This document shows, one piece after another, positions 24,797 to 34,111 of a stretch of DNA of 64,000 nucleotides. The position numbers were made by a program, and so were the translations under genes. This DNA comes from Pelagibius sp964472095. Lineage in GTDB: Bacteria > Pseudomonadota > Alphaproteobacteria > Kiloniellales > Kiloniellaceae. The DNA is taken from NCBI GenBank assembly GCA_964472095.1, contig CAYYIV010000001.1, positions 124,001 to 188,000 on the forward strand. The letters run 5' to 3'. A model generated the notes under the pieces. It worked only from the letters and a program-made list of their open reading frames with translations, had not been told where the DNA came from and did no database searches. Each line of letters starts with the position of its first letter. Within the stretch, counting starts at the first letter, position 1.

Positions 24797-25990
24797 TCAC
24801 GCAGCGGCCAGTTGACCGGCGACATCCCGGAACGCCGGCAGGGCGCGTTCGATCATGTCGTCCGTGGCGGTCAGACAGATCCGGAAGTATTCCGGCGTCT
24901 GCAGCACGCTACCCGGCAACACGAAGACGTCGCGGTCGGCCAGACCATCGAAGAAGCGCCCGCCGTCGCTGCCGGGCAGGCGTCCGAAGAGGTAGAAGGT
25001 GCCTTCCGGCCGGACCAGATCGTAGCCCCACTGACTGAGGGCCTCGACCATGCGGGCGCGACGCCGGGTCAGCGCCGCGATGTCGATGGTCAGATCCTCG
25101 AGGTCGGGAATGGCGTGCTGCATGAGAGCGCTGGGGAAGGCCCAGCCCAGCGAGCACTGGGCCGCGAAGAACGCCTCGCGCAGGGCCCTGCGATCCGGCA
25201 GCGGCATCAGCGGCGACGCCGCGAGATAGCCGATGCGCTGTCCCGGCGCCAGCATCACCTTGCCGTAGCTGTAGTCGATCAGGCTCCAGGGATAGACCGC
25301 CGCTGGACTGACGAAGGGGATGCCATCGAAGCGGATGCGCCGGTAAGGCTCGTCGGAAAGCAGGAAGATGCGGTGGCCGATACGCGCCGAGGCCCGCTCC
25401 AGCAATTCGGCGAGGGCTTCCAGCTGAGCACGCGGATAGATGCGGCCGGTCGGATTGTGCGGCGAGTTCACCACCACGATCCGCGTGCGCGGCCCGATCG
25501 CCGCCTCTATGGCTTCCAGGTCGAGATCGAAAGTTCCGGGCGCCAGCGGCACCTGTACCTCGCGGACGCCTTCGGCGGCGAGCATCGATCCGTAGCAGAA
25601 CCAGCCCGGCAGCGGGACGATGACCTCGTCCCCGGCGGAGAGCAGCAGGCGGAAGGCCAGGGCGATGGCGCCGAAGGCACCGGCCGTCATGGCGATGTCG
25701 TCCGCCTCGAAGGCGACGCCGAGCTCGCGCGTGAGGCTGTCGGCCAGGAAGGCGCGCGGCTCCGCCTCGTTGGTCTTGTAGGCGAACCAGGAGATGCTTT
25801 GCGGATCGGCGTGCTTGTGGATCGCCTGCACCAACCCGGCGAGCGGAAACTCCTGCGGGTTGCCGAAGGTGAAATCGCTGATTCCCGGGGCGCCGCGGCG
25901 CGCGGCATAGCGCGAGTTGAAATAGAAATCCTGAACCCGCGCCAGGCTTGCAGCTGCCGCGGTGGTCCTCTTGGAGACGATGGTGGTCAT
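24797..25990 (-). CDS. Class I/II PLP-dependent aminotransferase
   Basis: The ATG at 25990 follows GGGAGC and gives 397 aa. Fold-type I signatures are clear: VVVNSPHNPTGRIY, LLSDEPYRRIRFDG (Asp for the pyridine nitrogen) and the PLP lysine in DYSYGKVMLAPGQRIGYL, then RICLTATDDMIERALP near the end. This is the aspartate aminotransferase superfamily; the amino donor is unknown. It is probably co-transcribed with ribH2 downstream. Confidence 0.9.
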   Translation of the reverse strand: MTTIVSKRTTAAAASLARVQDFYFNSRYAARRGAPGISDFTFGNPQEFPLAGLVQAIHKHADPQSISWFAYKTNEAEPRAFLADSLTRELGVAFEADDIAMTAGAFGAIALAFRLLLSAGDEVIVPLPGWFCYGSMLAAEGVREVQVPLAPGTFDLDLEAIEAAIGPRTRIVVVNSPHNPTGRIYPRAQLEALAELLERASARIGHRIFLLSDEPYRRIRFDGIPFVSPAAVYPWSLIDYSYGKVMLAPGQRIGYLAASPLMPLPDRRALREAFFAAQCSLGWAFPSALMQHAIPDLEDLTIDIAALTRRRARMVEALSQWGYDLVRPEGTFYLFGRLPGSDGGRFFDGLADRDVFVLPGSVLQTPEYFRICLTATDDMIERALPAFRDVAGQLAAA

Positions 25991-26160
25991 CGACTGCTCC
26001 CTTGCTTCCGCCCCGCGACGCCGGCGACTGGTGCGGGGGGCGGCTGCCCCGCTGCCGCGGGGCCGAGAGCTTTTAGACCTCCGGCAGGGTCCTGTCGAGT
26101 ACTCAGGCGGGGGAGAGCGAACAGGTGCAATTCCCGGGCAAGTTACTAGACTGCGCCGCC

Positions 26161-27183
26161 ATGACGCCAGAGAGCCCACCCACCCCGCTGCCGGAGATTC
26201 TGCCGCCGGGCGACGCCGCCTTCGCCCGCGCGGCGGCGCTGCTGCGCGCCGGCGGTCTGGTCGCCTTCCCGACCGAGACGGTCTACGGCCTGGGCGCCGA
26301 CGCCACCTCGGACGCCGCCGTCGCCGGCATCTTCGCCGCCAAGGACCGCCCGCAGTTCAATCCGCTGATCGTGCATTTCACCGATGCCGTGGCGGCCGCG
26401 GCGGAGGTCGTCTTCGACGACCGCGCCCGCGCGGTGGCGGCCGCCTTCTGGCCCGGGCCGCTGACCCTGGTGCTGCCGCGGCGTCGGAACAGCCGCATTT
26501 CGTTGCTGTGCAGCGCCGGCCTCGACAGCCAGGCTGTACGCGTGCCGGCCCATCCCGTCGCCCAGCGGCTCCTCGCTGCGGCAGGACTTCCCCTGGCCGC
26601 CCCCAGCGCCAACGCCTCCGGGCGCATCAGCCCGACCGAGGCGGCGCACGTCGCCGCCTCCCTCGGCGCCCGGGTGCCGCTGATCCTCGACGGCGGTGCT
26701 TGCGCGGTCGGCCTTGAGTCCACTGTGCTCGACCTCAGCGGGCCGCAATCGGCGATCCTGCGCCCCGGTGCCGTAACGGCGCAAGACCTGACCCCATTTC
26801 TAGGATCTCTGGTCGAAGCTGCCGATCTGGCGGAAACCGGCGCCTCCGGGCCGCTGAAGGCGCCAGGCATGCTGACCAGCCACTATGCCCCGGCCCATCC
26901 ACTGCGCCTCGACGCGCGGCAGGCGGCGACCGACGAGGCCCTGCTGGCCTTCGGGCCGGAGGTGCCTGCAGGCGCGGCCGTGATCCTGAATCTCAGTCCC
27001 GACGGCGACCTGCGGGAAGCGGCGGCCCACCTCTTTGCCTACCTGCACCGCCTCGATGCCCTGCCGGTGCGCGCCATCGCCGTGACGCCGATCCCCTCTG
27101 CGGGTCTGGGCGCAGCCATCAACGACCGCCTGCGCCGCGCTGCGGCGCCGCGCAGACTCGCCAGGGGCGCTGCGGGCCACTAG
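26161..27183 (+). CDS. L-threonylcarbamoyladenylate synthase (Sua5/TsaC)
   Basis: The 340-aa protein makes threonylcarbamoyl-AMP for the t6A37 modification of tRNA. The YrdC domain shows GGLVAFPTETVYGLGADAT, the KDRPQFNPLIVH signature, PSANASGRISPT and ESTVLDL. A C-terminal Sua5 domain begins around GMLTSHYAPAHPLRL, so this is the longer Sua5 form rather than TsaC alone. The next gene starts 10 bp downstream. Confidence 0.93.
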   Translation: MTPESPPTPLPEILPPGDAAFARAAALLRAGGLVAFPTETVYGLGADATSDAAVAGIFAAKDRPQFNPLIVHFTDAVAAAAEVVFDDRARAVAAAFWPGPLTLVLPRRRNSRISLLCSAGLDSQAVRVPAHPVAQRLLAAAGLPLAAPSANASGRISPTEAAHVAASLGARVPLILDGGACAVGLESTVLDLSGPQSAILRPGAVTAQDLTPFLGSLVEAADLAETGASGPLKAPGMLTSHYAPAHPLRLDARQAATDEALLAFGPEVPAGAAVILNLSPDGDLREAAAHLFAYLHRLDALPVRAIAVTPIPSAGLGAAINDRLRRAAAPRRLARGAAGH

Positions 27184-27193
27184 ATTGCCCCGT

Positions 27194-28633
27194 ATGGATG
27201 CCCGCAGCCCCAAGACCCCCGACTTCGACAGCCTGAAGCAGCGACTCACGGAAGCGCTGGGGGCGAAAGCCGTGGTCAGTGATCCGCAGGAGATTGCGCC
27301 CTACCTGGAGGAGCAGCGTCGGCGCTACCAGGGCACGACGCCTTTCGTGGTGCGACCAGGCTCGACGGAAGAGGTCGCCGCTGCGGTAAAGCTCTGCCGC
27401 GCGGCCGGCGCCGCCATCGTGCCGCAGGGCGGCAACACCGGCCTGGTCGCCGGCGCAGTGCCTTTCGAAGAAGACCACGCCGTCCTGCTGAGCCTCGGGC
27501 GCATGAACAGGGTGCGCAAGGTCGATGCCGCCGACTACTCGATCATCGTCGAGGCCGGCTGCATCCTGCAGCAGGTGCAGCAGGCGGCGGCCGAGGCCGA
27601 CCGCCTGTTCCCGCTCAGCCTCGGCGCCGAGGGCTCCTGCCAGATCGGCGGCAACCTCTCTACCAACGCCGGCGGCGTGCACGTGCTGCGCTACGGCAAT
27701 GCGCGCGACCTCGTGCTGGGGCTGGAAGTCGTGCTGCCGGACGGCCGCGTGTGGCACGGCCTGCGCGCGCTGCGCAAGGACAATACCGGTTACGCCCTGA
27801 AGCAGCTCTTCATCGGTGCCGAGGGCACCCTCGGCATCATCACCGCCGCCTGCCTGAAGCTGTTCCCGCGCCCGGCGGAGACGGAGGTCGCCTTCGTCGC
27901 GGTCACAGATCCCGCCGCGGCGGTCGCGCTGCTGGGCCGCGCCCGCGCCGCGACCGGCGACCGGGTGAACGCCTTCGAGCTGATCCCGCGCATCGGCCTC
28001 GACTTCGCCCTCGCGCACGTCGAAGGCATCGAGAACCCGCTGGCCGAGCACAGCGACTGGTACGTGCTGGTGGAACTCGCCTCCGGGCGCGCCGACGGCT
28101 CGCTGCGCGACAGCCTGGAGGAGTTCCTCGCGACGGCTATCGAAGACGGCCTCGTCGGCGACGCCGCACTGGCCGCCAACCAGCGCCAGGCCGACGCCTT
28201 CTGGGCCATCCGCGAGGGCATCGTCGAGGCGCAGAAATTCGAGGGCGGCTCCATCAAGCACGACGTCTCGGTCGCCGTCTCGCGCGTGCCAGAGTTCATC
28301 GCCCGAGCGACGGCGCTGGTCGAGGAAATGGTGCCGGGCATCCGACCGGTGCCCTTCGGCCACGTCGGCGACGGCAACATTCACTTCAATCTCTCGCAGC
28401 CGAAGGGCGCCGACCGCGCGGCCTACCTCGCCCGCTGGGACGAGATGAGCCACGCCGTCCACAGCCTGGTGGTGGAGATGGGTGGCTCGATCTCCGCCGA
28501 GCACGGTATCGGTCACATGAAGGTGGCGGAGAACGCGCATTTCAAGTCGGAGGTCGAGATCGACCTCATGCGCCGCGTGAAGCAGGCGCTCGACCCTGAT
28601 GGCGTGATGAACCCCGGCAAGGTCGTTCGCTAG
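27194..28633 (+). CDS. FAD-linked D-2-hydroxyacid dehydrogenase (D-lactate / D-2-hydroxyglutarate type)
   Basis: This 479-aa flavoenzyme has the VAO/PCMH FAD domain (VVPQGGNTGLVAGAVP; SLGAEGSCQIGGNLSTNAGG) and the C-terminal oxidase domain with KHDVSVAVSRVP, FGHVGDGNIHFN and AEHGIGHMK, which carries the metal-binding and catalytic histidines. Length and motifs match the D-lactate/D-2-hydroxyglutarate dehydrogenase group. It follows Sua5 closely and may be co-transcribed with it. Exact substrate is open. Confidence 0.9.
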   Translation: MDARSPKTPDFDSLKQRLTEALGAKAVVSDPQEIAPYLEEQRRRYQGTTPFVVRPGSTEEVAAAVKLCRAAGAAIVPQGGNTGLVAGAVPFEEDHAVLLSLGRMNRVRKVDAADYSIIVEAGCILQQVQQAAAEADRLFPLSLGAEGSCQIGGNLSTNAGGVHVLRYGNARDLVLGLEVVLPDGRVWHGLRALRKDNTGYALKQLFIGAEGTLGIITAACLKLFPRPAETEVAFVAVTDPAAAVALLGRARAATGDRVNAFELIPRIGLDFALAHVEGIENPLAEHSDWYVLVELASGRADGSLRDSLEEFLATAIEDGLVGDAALAANQRQADAFWAIREGIVEAQKFEGGSIKHDVSVAVSRVPEFIARATALVEEMVPGIRPVPFGHVGDGNIHFNLSQPKGADRAAYLARWDEMSHAVHSLVVEMGGSISAEHGIGHMKVAENAHFKSEVEIDLMRRVKQALDPDGVMNPGKVVR

Positions 28634-28674
28634 CCGCACCAGGATCCTGCCATGCTCTGGAACGGGAGGGGAAG

Positions 28675-29352
28675 TTGGCGGAAGGAAGTCCGGGCGTGGG
28701 AAGTCAGCCCAAGCCCCTCAATTGGCCGCTGATCGCCATCACCGCGGCGCTCGTGGCCCTCTCGACCCTGGAATACTGGCTCATCTTCTCCTGGGAGGGG
28801 GTTGCGCAGCGGGACAAGATCGGCGCCGTCCTCGCTATCGTCGGCGCCTACGGCATCGGCCTCGGCTTCTTCCGCCGCAGCGAGGCCCTCGGGCCGGTGG
28901 GCAAGGAGTTGATCGCCGATCTGACCTCGCCCAACGCCGCGCTCTGCTGGGGCACTAACCTGACCTTCCTGGGCATCATCTCGAACATGCTCGCGGTCGC
29001 GCTGTCCCCGCGCAAGACGAGGCGACAGCCCGCTGTCCTCGCCTTGCTCAGCACCCTCGCCCTGATCGCCATGGCCCTCGGCGTGTTCACCTATGCCTTC
29101 TTCCACGCCCTGGTCGTGGTGCCGATCACCTATCCGGCCCTGCTCGTCGCCGCCGCGGTGGTGAACGCCTTCGACACAGCCGCCGGCGATTCGCTGCTCA
29201 CCGTAAGCGGCGGACAGGAAGACCCGCCGGCGCAGATGTCCCTGAAGTCAATCGTGGTGAAGGACAAGGCGGCCTCGACGGCCTTCATCATGGGCCTGCC
29301 CGCCACCGTCCTGGCCATCGTCGGCAAAGTCTTCACGCCATTCTTTGGCTAA
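28675..29352 (+). CDS. Membrane protein of unknown function
   Basis: The 225-aa product starts at a TTG with GGAGG six bases upstream; an overlapping ATG at 28652 is out of frame. It has about five membrane segments (WPLIAITAALVALSTLEYWLIF, IGAVLAIVGAYGIGLGFF, LTFLGIISNMLAVAL, VLALLSTLALIAMALGVF, VVVPITYPALLVAAAVVNAF). I do not recognise the family. Its stop codon directly abuts a 110-bp inverted-repeat element. Confidence 0.7.
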   Translation: MAEGSPGVGSQPKPLNWPLIAITAALVALSTLEYWLIFSWEGVAQRDKIGAVLAIVGAYGIGLGFFRRSEALGPVGKELIADLTSPNAALCWGTNLTFLGIISNMLAVALSPRKTRRQPAVLALLSTLALIAMALGVFTYAFFHALVVVPITYPALLVAAAVVNAFDTAAGDSLLTVSGGQEDPPAQMSLKSIVVKDKAASTAFIMGLPATVLAIVGKVFTPFFG

Positions 29353-29462
29353 CAGGCTGCTGAAAAAGTCCTCGCGACAGTTTTGACCTCGTGCTTCGAG
29401 ACGCGCGGCAGCGCCGTCTCGAAGGATGCACCACAGGTCCGAATGACTTTTTCAGCAGCCTG
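29353..29462. mobile_element. 110-bp MITE-like element with 18-bp perfect terminal inverted repeats
   Basis: CAGGCTGCTGAAAAAGTC (29353-29370) is perfectly inverted as GACTTTTTCAGCAGCCTG (29445-29462). Inside is a second inverted repeat, CTTCGAGACG / CGTCTCGAAG, around a GC core, resembling the abundant alphaproteobacterial REP-like palindrome. The ends resemble terminal repeats of IS5/IS1182-like elements. It has no coding capacity. It fits exactly between a plus-strand TAA (29350-29352) and a minus-strand TAG (29463-29465) and may double as a bidirectional terminator. The flanks begin CTAA and CTAT, not a clean target duplication. Confidence 0.7.
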
Positions 29463-30404
29463 CTATGCGGGCGGCGGCCGCACCGTCGTCGCGGTGGTGG
29501 CCAGCAGAATGCCGGCGGCGATGGCCGCGATACCGATGGCATGGTAGGTCTCCAGGCGCTCGCCGAGAAACGCCAGGGCCAGCAGCGCGGCAAAGACCGG
29601 GACCAGATGCAGGAAGAGGCCGCCCTTGTTCGGCCCCAGCACCTCGATGCCGCGGTTGAAGCAGAGGAAGGCCAGCAGCGAAGCGAACACGACCACGTAG
29701 CCGACGGCAAGCAGCGTGTTGGCCGATACCGGCATCGTGCGCACCATCGCACTCTCCCAGAGATAGACCGGCGCCAGCATGAGCGTCGCCATCAGCATGG
29801 TCGCCGCCAGCAGAGACTGCGGGTGCAGTCCCGCCGGCCGGCGCTTCACCAGCACCGTATACATCGACCAGGCGAAGACGGCGACCAGCATGATGAGATC
29901 GCCCCTGTTCACGCTCAGCGAGCGCAGCTGGCCGAGGTCGCCGCGCAATACCACCACCGCCACGCCGAGGAGCGAGATCAGCGTCGCCAGCAGGATGCGC
30001 AGGGTGATCGGCTCGCGGTAGAGCGCCCAGGACAGCACGGGGACCAGCACCGGGCAGATGGCGACCAGCAGCGCGGCGTTGGTTGCCGTGGTGTAGTTCA
30101 CCGAGAGATAGAGCGCGGTGTGGAATGCCGCCATGCCGAAGAAGGCAAGCAGCGCGAGATTCTTCCAGTGCCGCCGGATCTCCGGCCAGTCGCGCTTCAG
30201 CTTCGGCACGGCGAAGGGCAACAGGATGGCGAAGGCCAGCGCCCAGCGCCAGAAGCTCAAGCCCACCGGCGGCACCTCGGCGTGCATCAGGCGCCCGATG
30301 AAGATGTTGCCGCCCCAGCAGGCCGACGAAACGATCAGCAGCAGCGCGGCGATCGGCGGCGATGCGCTTCGGCTCTGGGATGATGAGACCGGAGGGGGTG
30401 TCAC
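29463..30404 (-). CDS. EamA/DMT-superfamily transporter
   Basis: This 313-aa protein has about ten membrane helices in two EamA repeats; the first begins ALLLIVSSACWGGNIFIGRLM, the second at DLIMLVAVFAWSMYTVLVKR. Family members export amino acids or metabolites. I place the start at the GTG at 30404, just after the small DUF4169 gene; the long upstream frame is a shadow. The stop abuts the inverted-repeat element at 29353-29462. Confidence 0.85.
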   Translation of the reverse strand: MTPPPVSSSQSRSASPPIAALLLIVSSACWGGNIFIGRLMHAEVPPVGLSFWRWALAFAILLPFAVPKLKRDWPEIRRHWKNLALLAFFGMAAFHTALYLSVNYTTATNAALLVAICPVLVPVLSWALYREPITLRILLATLISLLGVAVVVLRGDLGQLRSLSVNRGDLIMLVAVFAWSMYTVLVKRRPAGLHPQSLLAATMLMATLMLAPVYLWESAMVRTMPVSANTLLAVGYVVVFASLLAFLCFNRGIEVLGPNKGGLFLHLVPVFAALLALAFLGERLETYHAIGIAAIAAGILLATTATTVRPPPA

Positions 30405-30418
30405 GTTGCGAGATGGAC

Positions 30419-30592
30419 CTAGTCGAGCTTCTTGCCGTCGAGGTCCCGCGCGGCCTTGGCCAGTTCGGCCGAGCCCTTTTTGCGCTCGGCCTTGCTGCGC
30501 CCGAACTTCGTCCGGTTGGCTGCCGCCTCGGCCTCTTTTTTCGCCCGCTCCCGGCGCTTCTTCGCCTGGCGCAGATTGACGATCTCGCTCAT
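30419..30592 (-). CDS. DUF4169 small basic protein
   Basis: The 57-aa product starts MSEIVNLRQAKKRRERAKKE and continues with NRTKFGRSKAERK, the DUF4169 signature found in many alphaproteobacteria. It is highly charged and basic, and its function is unknown. It ends 14 bp before the EamA start in the same direction. It is easily missed because it is short. Confidence 0.82.
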   Translation of the reverse strand: MSEIVNLRQAKKRRERAKKEAEAAANRTKFGRSKAERKKGSAELAKAARDLDGKKLD

Positions 30593-30681
30593 GGGGCGAT
30601 GTTAGACGATCGCCGAGATCGCGCCAGCGGGAAAACCACACCCCCTTGTTCCCAGTAGCACGGCCTCCTCTTGATTCCGTC

Positions 30682-31629
30682 CTACTGCGTCACCCGGTCC
30701 AGGAAGGCGAGCATGCGCTCAGCGATGAAGGGGCCTTCCTCCTCGAGAGCGAAGTGGCCGGTATCGAGCAGGTGGAACTCCACGTCTTTGAGGTCGCCCC
30801 GGTAGCCCTCGGCGAGATAGCCCGGAAACAAGGGGTCGTTCTTGCCCCAGACCACCAGGGCCGGCGGCTGGTGCTCGCGGAACAGCGCCTGCCACTGCGG
30901 ATAGAGCGCCACGTTGGTGCGGTAGTCGTAGAACAGCTTCAACTGGATTTCCTGGTTGCCCGGACGGTCGAGCAGGTACTGCACGTGCCAGAAGTTGTCG
31001 GGGCTGATCCTGGAGGGATCGCGCGTGCCGGCGGTGAACTGCCACTTCGTTCCTTCAAGCGTGAGGAAGCCGCGCAGCTTGTCGGCGTTCTCCGGCGAGG
31101 GATCGGCCCAATAGGCGCGAATGTCGTCCCAGGTTTCCGGCAAGCCCTCATAGGCGTTGCCGTTCTGGATGACGAAGCCGATGACGCGCCCGGGATCGGC
31201 GGCGAACATGCGGTAGCCGACCGGCGCGCCGTAGTCCATCACGTAGGCGGCGTAGCGGTCGACGCCCTTGGCATCGATGAATGCGGTCATCAGCCGGGCG
31301 AAGTGGTCGAAGCTGTAGTCGAAGCTCTCGACTGAGGGCATGGCCGAGGCGCCGAAGCCGGGATAGTCAGGCGCCAGCACGTGGTAGCGCTGGGCGAGCG
31401 CCGGGATCAGCTCGCGGAACATGTGAGAGGAGGTCGGAAAGCCGTGCAGCAGCAGGATCGTCGGGCGCGCCGGATCGCCGGCCTCCCGATAGGCGACCTC
31501 GACGTCCCCGACGACGGCCGTGCGATAGGCGACCTGGTGGCTGGACGGCTCCGCCGCCAGCGCAGGGACCGTGGCCAAATTAGCTGCCAGCACGACCGCC
31601 GCGGCGGCGTTGCGCAGAGTCTCTTGCAT
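30682..31629 (-). CDS. Exported alpha/beta hydrolase, epoxide hydrolase-like
   Basis: This 315-aa protein has a signal peptide (AAAAVVLAANLATVPALA). The fold shows LLLHGFPTSSHMFRELIP (HGxP oxyanion motif), an aspartate nucleophile in YVMDYGAPVGYR, the acid in VVWGKNDPLFPG and the base His in LLDTGHFALEE. An Asp nucleophile groups it with epoxide hydrolases and dehalogenases rather than esterases. It is in line with the PPOX gene, 43 bp downstream, so both may be controlled by the divergent LysR protein. Confidence 0.87.
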   Translation of the reverse strand: MQETLRNAAAAVVLAANLATVPALAAEPSSHQVAYRTAVVGDVEVAYREAGDPARPTILLLHGFPTSSHMFRELIPALAQRYHVLAPDYPGFGASAMPSVESFDYSFDHFARLMTAFIDAKGVDRYAAYVMDYGAPVGYRMFAADPGRVIGFVIQNGNAYEGLPETWDDIRAYWADPSPENADKLRGFLTLEGTKWQFTAGTRDPSRISPDNFWHVQYLLDRPGNQEIQLKLFYDYRTNVALYPQWQALFREHQPPALVVWGKNDPLFPGYLAEGYRGDLKDVEFHLLDTGHFALEEEGPFIAERMLAFLDRVTQ

Positions 31630-31672
31630 GATTTTGTCTCCTTGTCGTTCGGGATAGCTGATGGATTGCTGC

Positions 31673-32302
31673 TCAAGCCTGCGGTGCGGTCTCGCCGCGC
31701 AGGGCGGCGTTCTCGGCCTGCAGGCGCAGCAGCTCGGCGCGCAACTGCGAGAGGGCGGGCTCCAGCTCTTCCAGGGTGTAGCGCTGCGGCAGGTGCTGCG
31801 GGCAGTTCCAGTCGAGCGCCGCGACGGCGATCACCACCGCGCGCTCGGGCCGCGCCTTGTAGGCCGGGTCGTGCAGGCGGGCGACGAGTTCGGGGTCGTC
31901 CGCCGCATCGACGACGCGGGCATGGCCCCAGACCTTGAGGCGGCGCCGGTTCGGGTAGTCGACCAGAATGAGGGCCACGCGGTCGTCGCCCTTGAGGTTG
32001 CCGACGCTGAGGTACTGGCGGTTGCCGCGGAAATCGGCGTAAGCCAGCGTGCCTTCGTCCAGCACCTTCAGAAAGCCGCGCGGGCCGCCGCGGAACTGCA
32101 CATAGGGCCAGCCGGTCTCGCTCACGGTCGCCTGGTAGAAACCGTCACGCTGGGCGACGAAATCCGTCTCGGCCGGGCCGAGGCGGTCGCCCGGCGCCGC
32201 TTCTGGAGTGAGGAACTTCGCATAGCTCTCAGCCGAGCCCTGGTGGGCCTGCTCGGCCAGCACGGCTGGCGTGAAACCGATCTCGGCGAAGGCGCGGGCC
32301 AT
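31673..32302 (-). CDS. Pyridoxamine 5'-phosphate oxidase-family (PPOX) flavoprotein
   Basis: This 209-aa protein has the split-barrel pattern: FVAQRDGFYQATVSETGWPYVQFRGGPRGFLKVLDEGTLAYADFRGNRQYLSVGNL, then VALILVDYPNRRRLKVWGHARVV. A C-terminal helix (LEELEPALSQLRAELLRLQAENAAL) forms a likely coiled coil. Such proteins bind FMN or F420 and reduce or bind various compounds. Divergent from a LysR gene, upstream of the exported hydrolase. Confidence 0.88.
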   Translation of the reverse strand: MARAFAEIGFTPAVLAEQAHQGSAESYAKFLTPEAAPGDRLGPAETDFVAQRDGFYQATVSETGWPYVQFRGGPRGFLKVLDEGTLAYADFRGNRQYLSVGNLKGDDRVALILVDYPNRRRLKVWGHARVVDAADDPELVARLHDPAYKARPERAVVIAVAALDWNCPQHLPQRYTLEELEPALSQLRAELLRLQAENAALRGETAPQA

Positions 32303-32404
32303 CTCGGCCTCCTCTCTCTCGTGGTTCGTGGAGAGAAGATGGCACCATCTCCGGCTCGAAATAATACTCTATGAATTGAATTCACTGTTATGATATTTGG
32401 AATA

Positions 32405-33313
32405 ATGGACCGCTTCCGGGAACTCACGACTTTCCTGTCCGTCGCCGAGGAGGGTGCCTTCAACGGAGCCGCAAGGCGCCTCGGGCTGTCGCCGCCGGCG
32501 GTCACCCGTCTGGTGACCGGCCTGGAGGAGCGCCTCGGCGTGCAGCTCTTCACCCGCACCACCCGCCGGGTCGCGCTGACCGAAGCCGGGGCGCGCCTGC
32601 GCGAGGATGCACAGCGCATTCTGGCCGAGCTGGAGGAGGCGGAAACCACGGCCGCCGGCGCCCGGGCGGAGCCGCGCGGCCACCTCCGCCTCACCGCGCC
32701 GCTGCTGTTCGGCCAGCGCTATATGGCACCGATCCTGCGCAGCTTCCTCGACGCGCATCCGGCGATGACCGCCTCCGCCCTCTTCGTCGACCGCAACGTG
32801 AACCTGCTGGAGGAAGGCCTCGACCTCGCCCTGCGGATCGGCGCGCTGCCCGACTCCACGCTGGCGGCGCGGCGGGTCGGCGCGGTACGCCACATCGTGG
32901 TGGCCGCCCCGGACTACCTGGCGCGCCACGGCCGGCCGGAGGCCCCGGCGGACCTGATGTTGCACCGCCTGATCTATGCCGCCACGGTCACGGATCGGCC
33001 CGCCTGGACCTTCAGCCGCGGCGGCCGGCAGGAAACCCTGCGCCTCGCCCCGGCGCTGACGCTGAACACTCTGGAGGCGGCGATCGCAGCCGCCGAGGAA
33101 GGCTGGGGCATCTCCCGCGCCCTCTCCTATCAGGTGGCCGACGCCCTCGCCGCGGGCCGCCTGGTCGAACTGCTGTCGGAGGCCGAAGATCGCGAAGTCC
33201 CGATCCACCTGCTGCACGCCGAGGGGCGTCGCGCGGCGGCCAAGATCCGCAGCTTCATAGATTTCGCCGTGGAGCATCTGAGCGGCGAGGCGGACCGCCT
33301 GCTGGCCCGCTAA
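32405..33313 (+). CDS. LysR-family regulator
   Basis: From ATG 32405 the product is 302 aa: MDRFRELTTFLSVAEEGAFNGAARRLGLSPPAVTRLVTGLEERLG is a typical LysR winged helix; the effector domain shows LRLTAPLLFGQRYMAPIL and EEGLDLALRIGALPDS, as in the CrgA-like group. An ATG at 32390 adds five residues and is less typical. The 102-bp gap to the divergent PPOX gene holds AT-rich promoter sequence. It probably regulates the PPOX/hydrolase pair. Confidence 0.9.
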   Translation: MDRFRELTTFLSVAEEGAFNGAARRLGLSPPAVTRLVTGLEERLGVQLFTRTTRRVALTEAGARLREDAQRILAELEEAETTAAGARAEPRGHLRLTAPLLFGQRYMAPILRSFLDAHPAMTASALFVDRNVNLLEEGLDLALRIGALPDSTLAARRVGAVRHIVVAAPDYLARHGRPEAPADLMLHRLIYAATVTDRPAWTFSRGGRQETLRLAPALTLNTLEAAIAAAEEGWGISRALSYQVADALAAGRLVELLSEAEDREVPIHLLHAEGRRAAAKIRSFIDFAVEHLSGEADRLLAR

Positions 33314-33323
33314 GCGATCAGCC

Positions 33324-34085
33324 TCATGACAGGGCCTGGGTGAACAGCCGCCCGCGGCCGCTGCGCGGTCCGCTGTCGCCGGCCAGCCGCAGCATGTGCC
33401 AGGCGAGTGCCTGGTTGCTGCTGATCACCGGCTTGCGCAGCTTCGCCTCGGCCGCCTCGATGATGCCGGCCGCGCGCAGGTTGGTGCAGGCAATGAAGAC
33501 GCCTTCGCAATCCGCCGCCGCGCCGACCTCCAGCGCCGCGGCCAGGATGCAGTCCGGCGTCATCGCCGCGACGGTCGCATCGTCGACCACCTCGAAGGAG
33601 CCGAAGGAAACCGTGTCGAAGCCGGCGCCGGCAAGGTGGTCGCGCATGGCGGCGGAGACTTCCTCGATGTAGGGCGTGACGAAGCCGATGCGCCTGAGCT
33701 TCAGCGCGGCCAGCGCCGCTTTGGCGGCAGTCAGCGGATTGCTGACCGCGACGCCCGGGCGGACGCTGTGGACGATCTCAGCAACCCGGTCCTCGCCGAT
33801 GATGGTGGAGCCGGAGGTGCAGGCATAGGCGATGACATCGAAAGGCACCGCCGGCGGCAGCAGCCCGACCGCCGTGGGCAGCGTCGCCTCCATGGCGGCG
33901 AGTCCCGCCGGCGTCACCTCGCGGGCGTTCGGCACCCGGCTGTAGTGAACGCGGACACCTTCGGCGCCAAGCAGCTTGGGAAATTCCGCCTCGATGATCT
34001 CGTCGGTCTGCAGCAGCACGACACCAAGGCGCAGAGGCGGCACCTCGCCGGGGCGGTTGCTCTCCGTCTCGTACGGCAGCGGCAT
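33324..34085 (-). CDS. Asp/Glu racemase-superfamily protein (maleate isomerase / arylmalonate decarboxylase-like)
   Basis: The 253-aa protein has the two catalytic cysteines of the superfamily: AYACTSGSTIIGE and FIACTNLRAAGII, plus RIGFVTPYIEEV. Members include maleate cis-trans isomerase, arylmalonate decarboxylase and the EutA protein of ectoine operons. It is 26 bp downstream of an M24 peptidase gene in the same direction, which recalls eutA/doeA clusters, though other ectoine genes are absent here. Substrate unknown. Confidence 0.85.
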   Translation of the reverse strand: MPLPYETESNRPGEVPPLRLGVVLLQTDEIIEAEFPKLLGAEGVRVHYSRVPNAREVTPAGLAAMEATLPTAVGLLPPAVPFDVIAYACTSGSTIIGEDRVAEIVHSVRPGVAVSNPLTAAKAALAALKLRRIGFVTPYIEEVSAAMRDHLAGAGFDTVSFGSFEVVDDATVAAMTPDCILAAALEVGAAADCEGVFIACTNLRAAGIIEAAEAKLRKPVISSNQALAWHMLRLAGDSGPRSGRGRLFTQALS

Positions 34086-34111
34086 GCAGCGGTCCCTTCA
34101 ACGGCTGCGGG

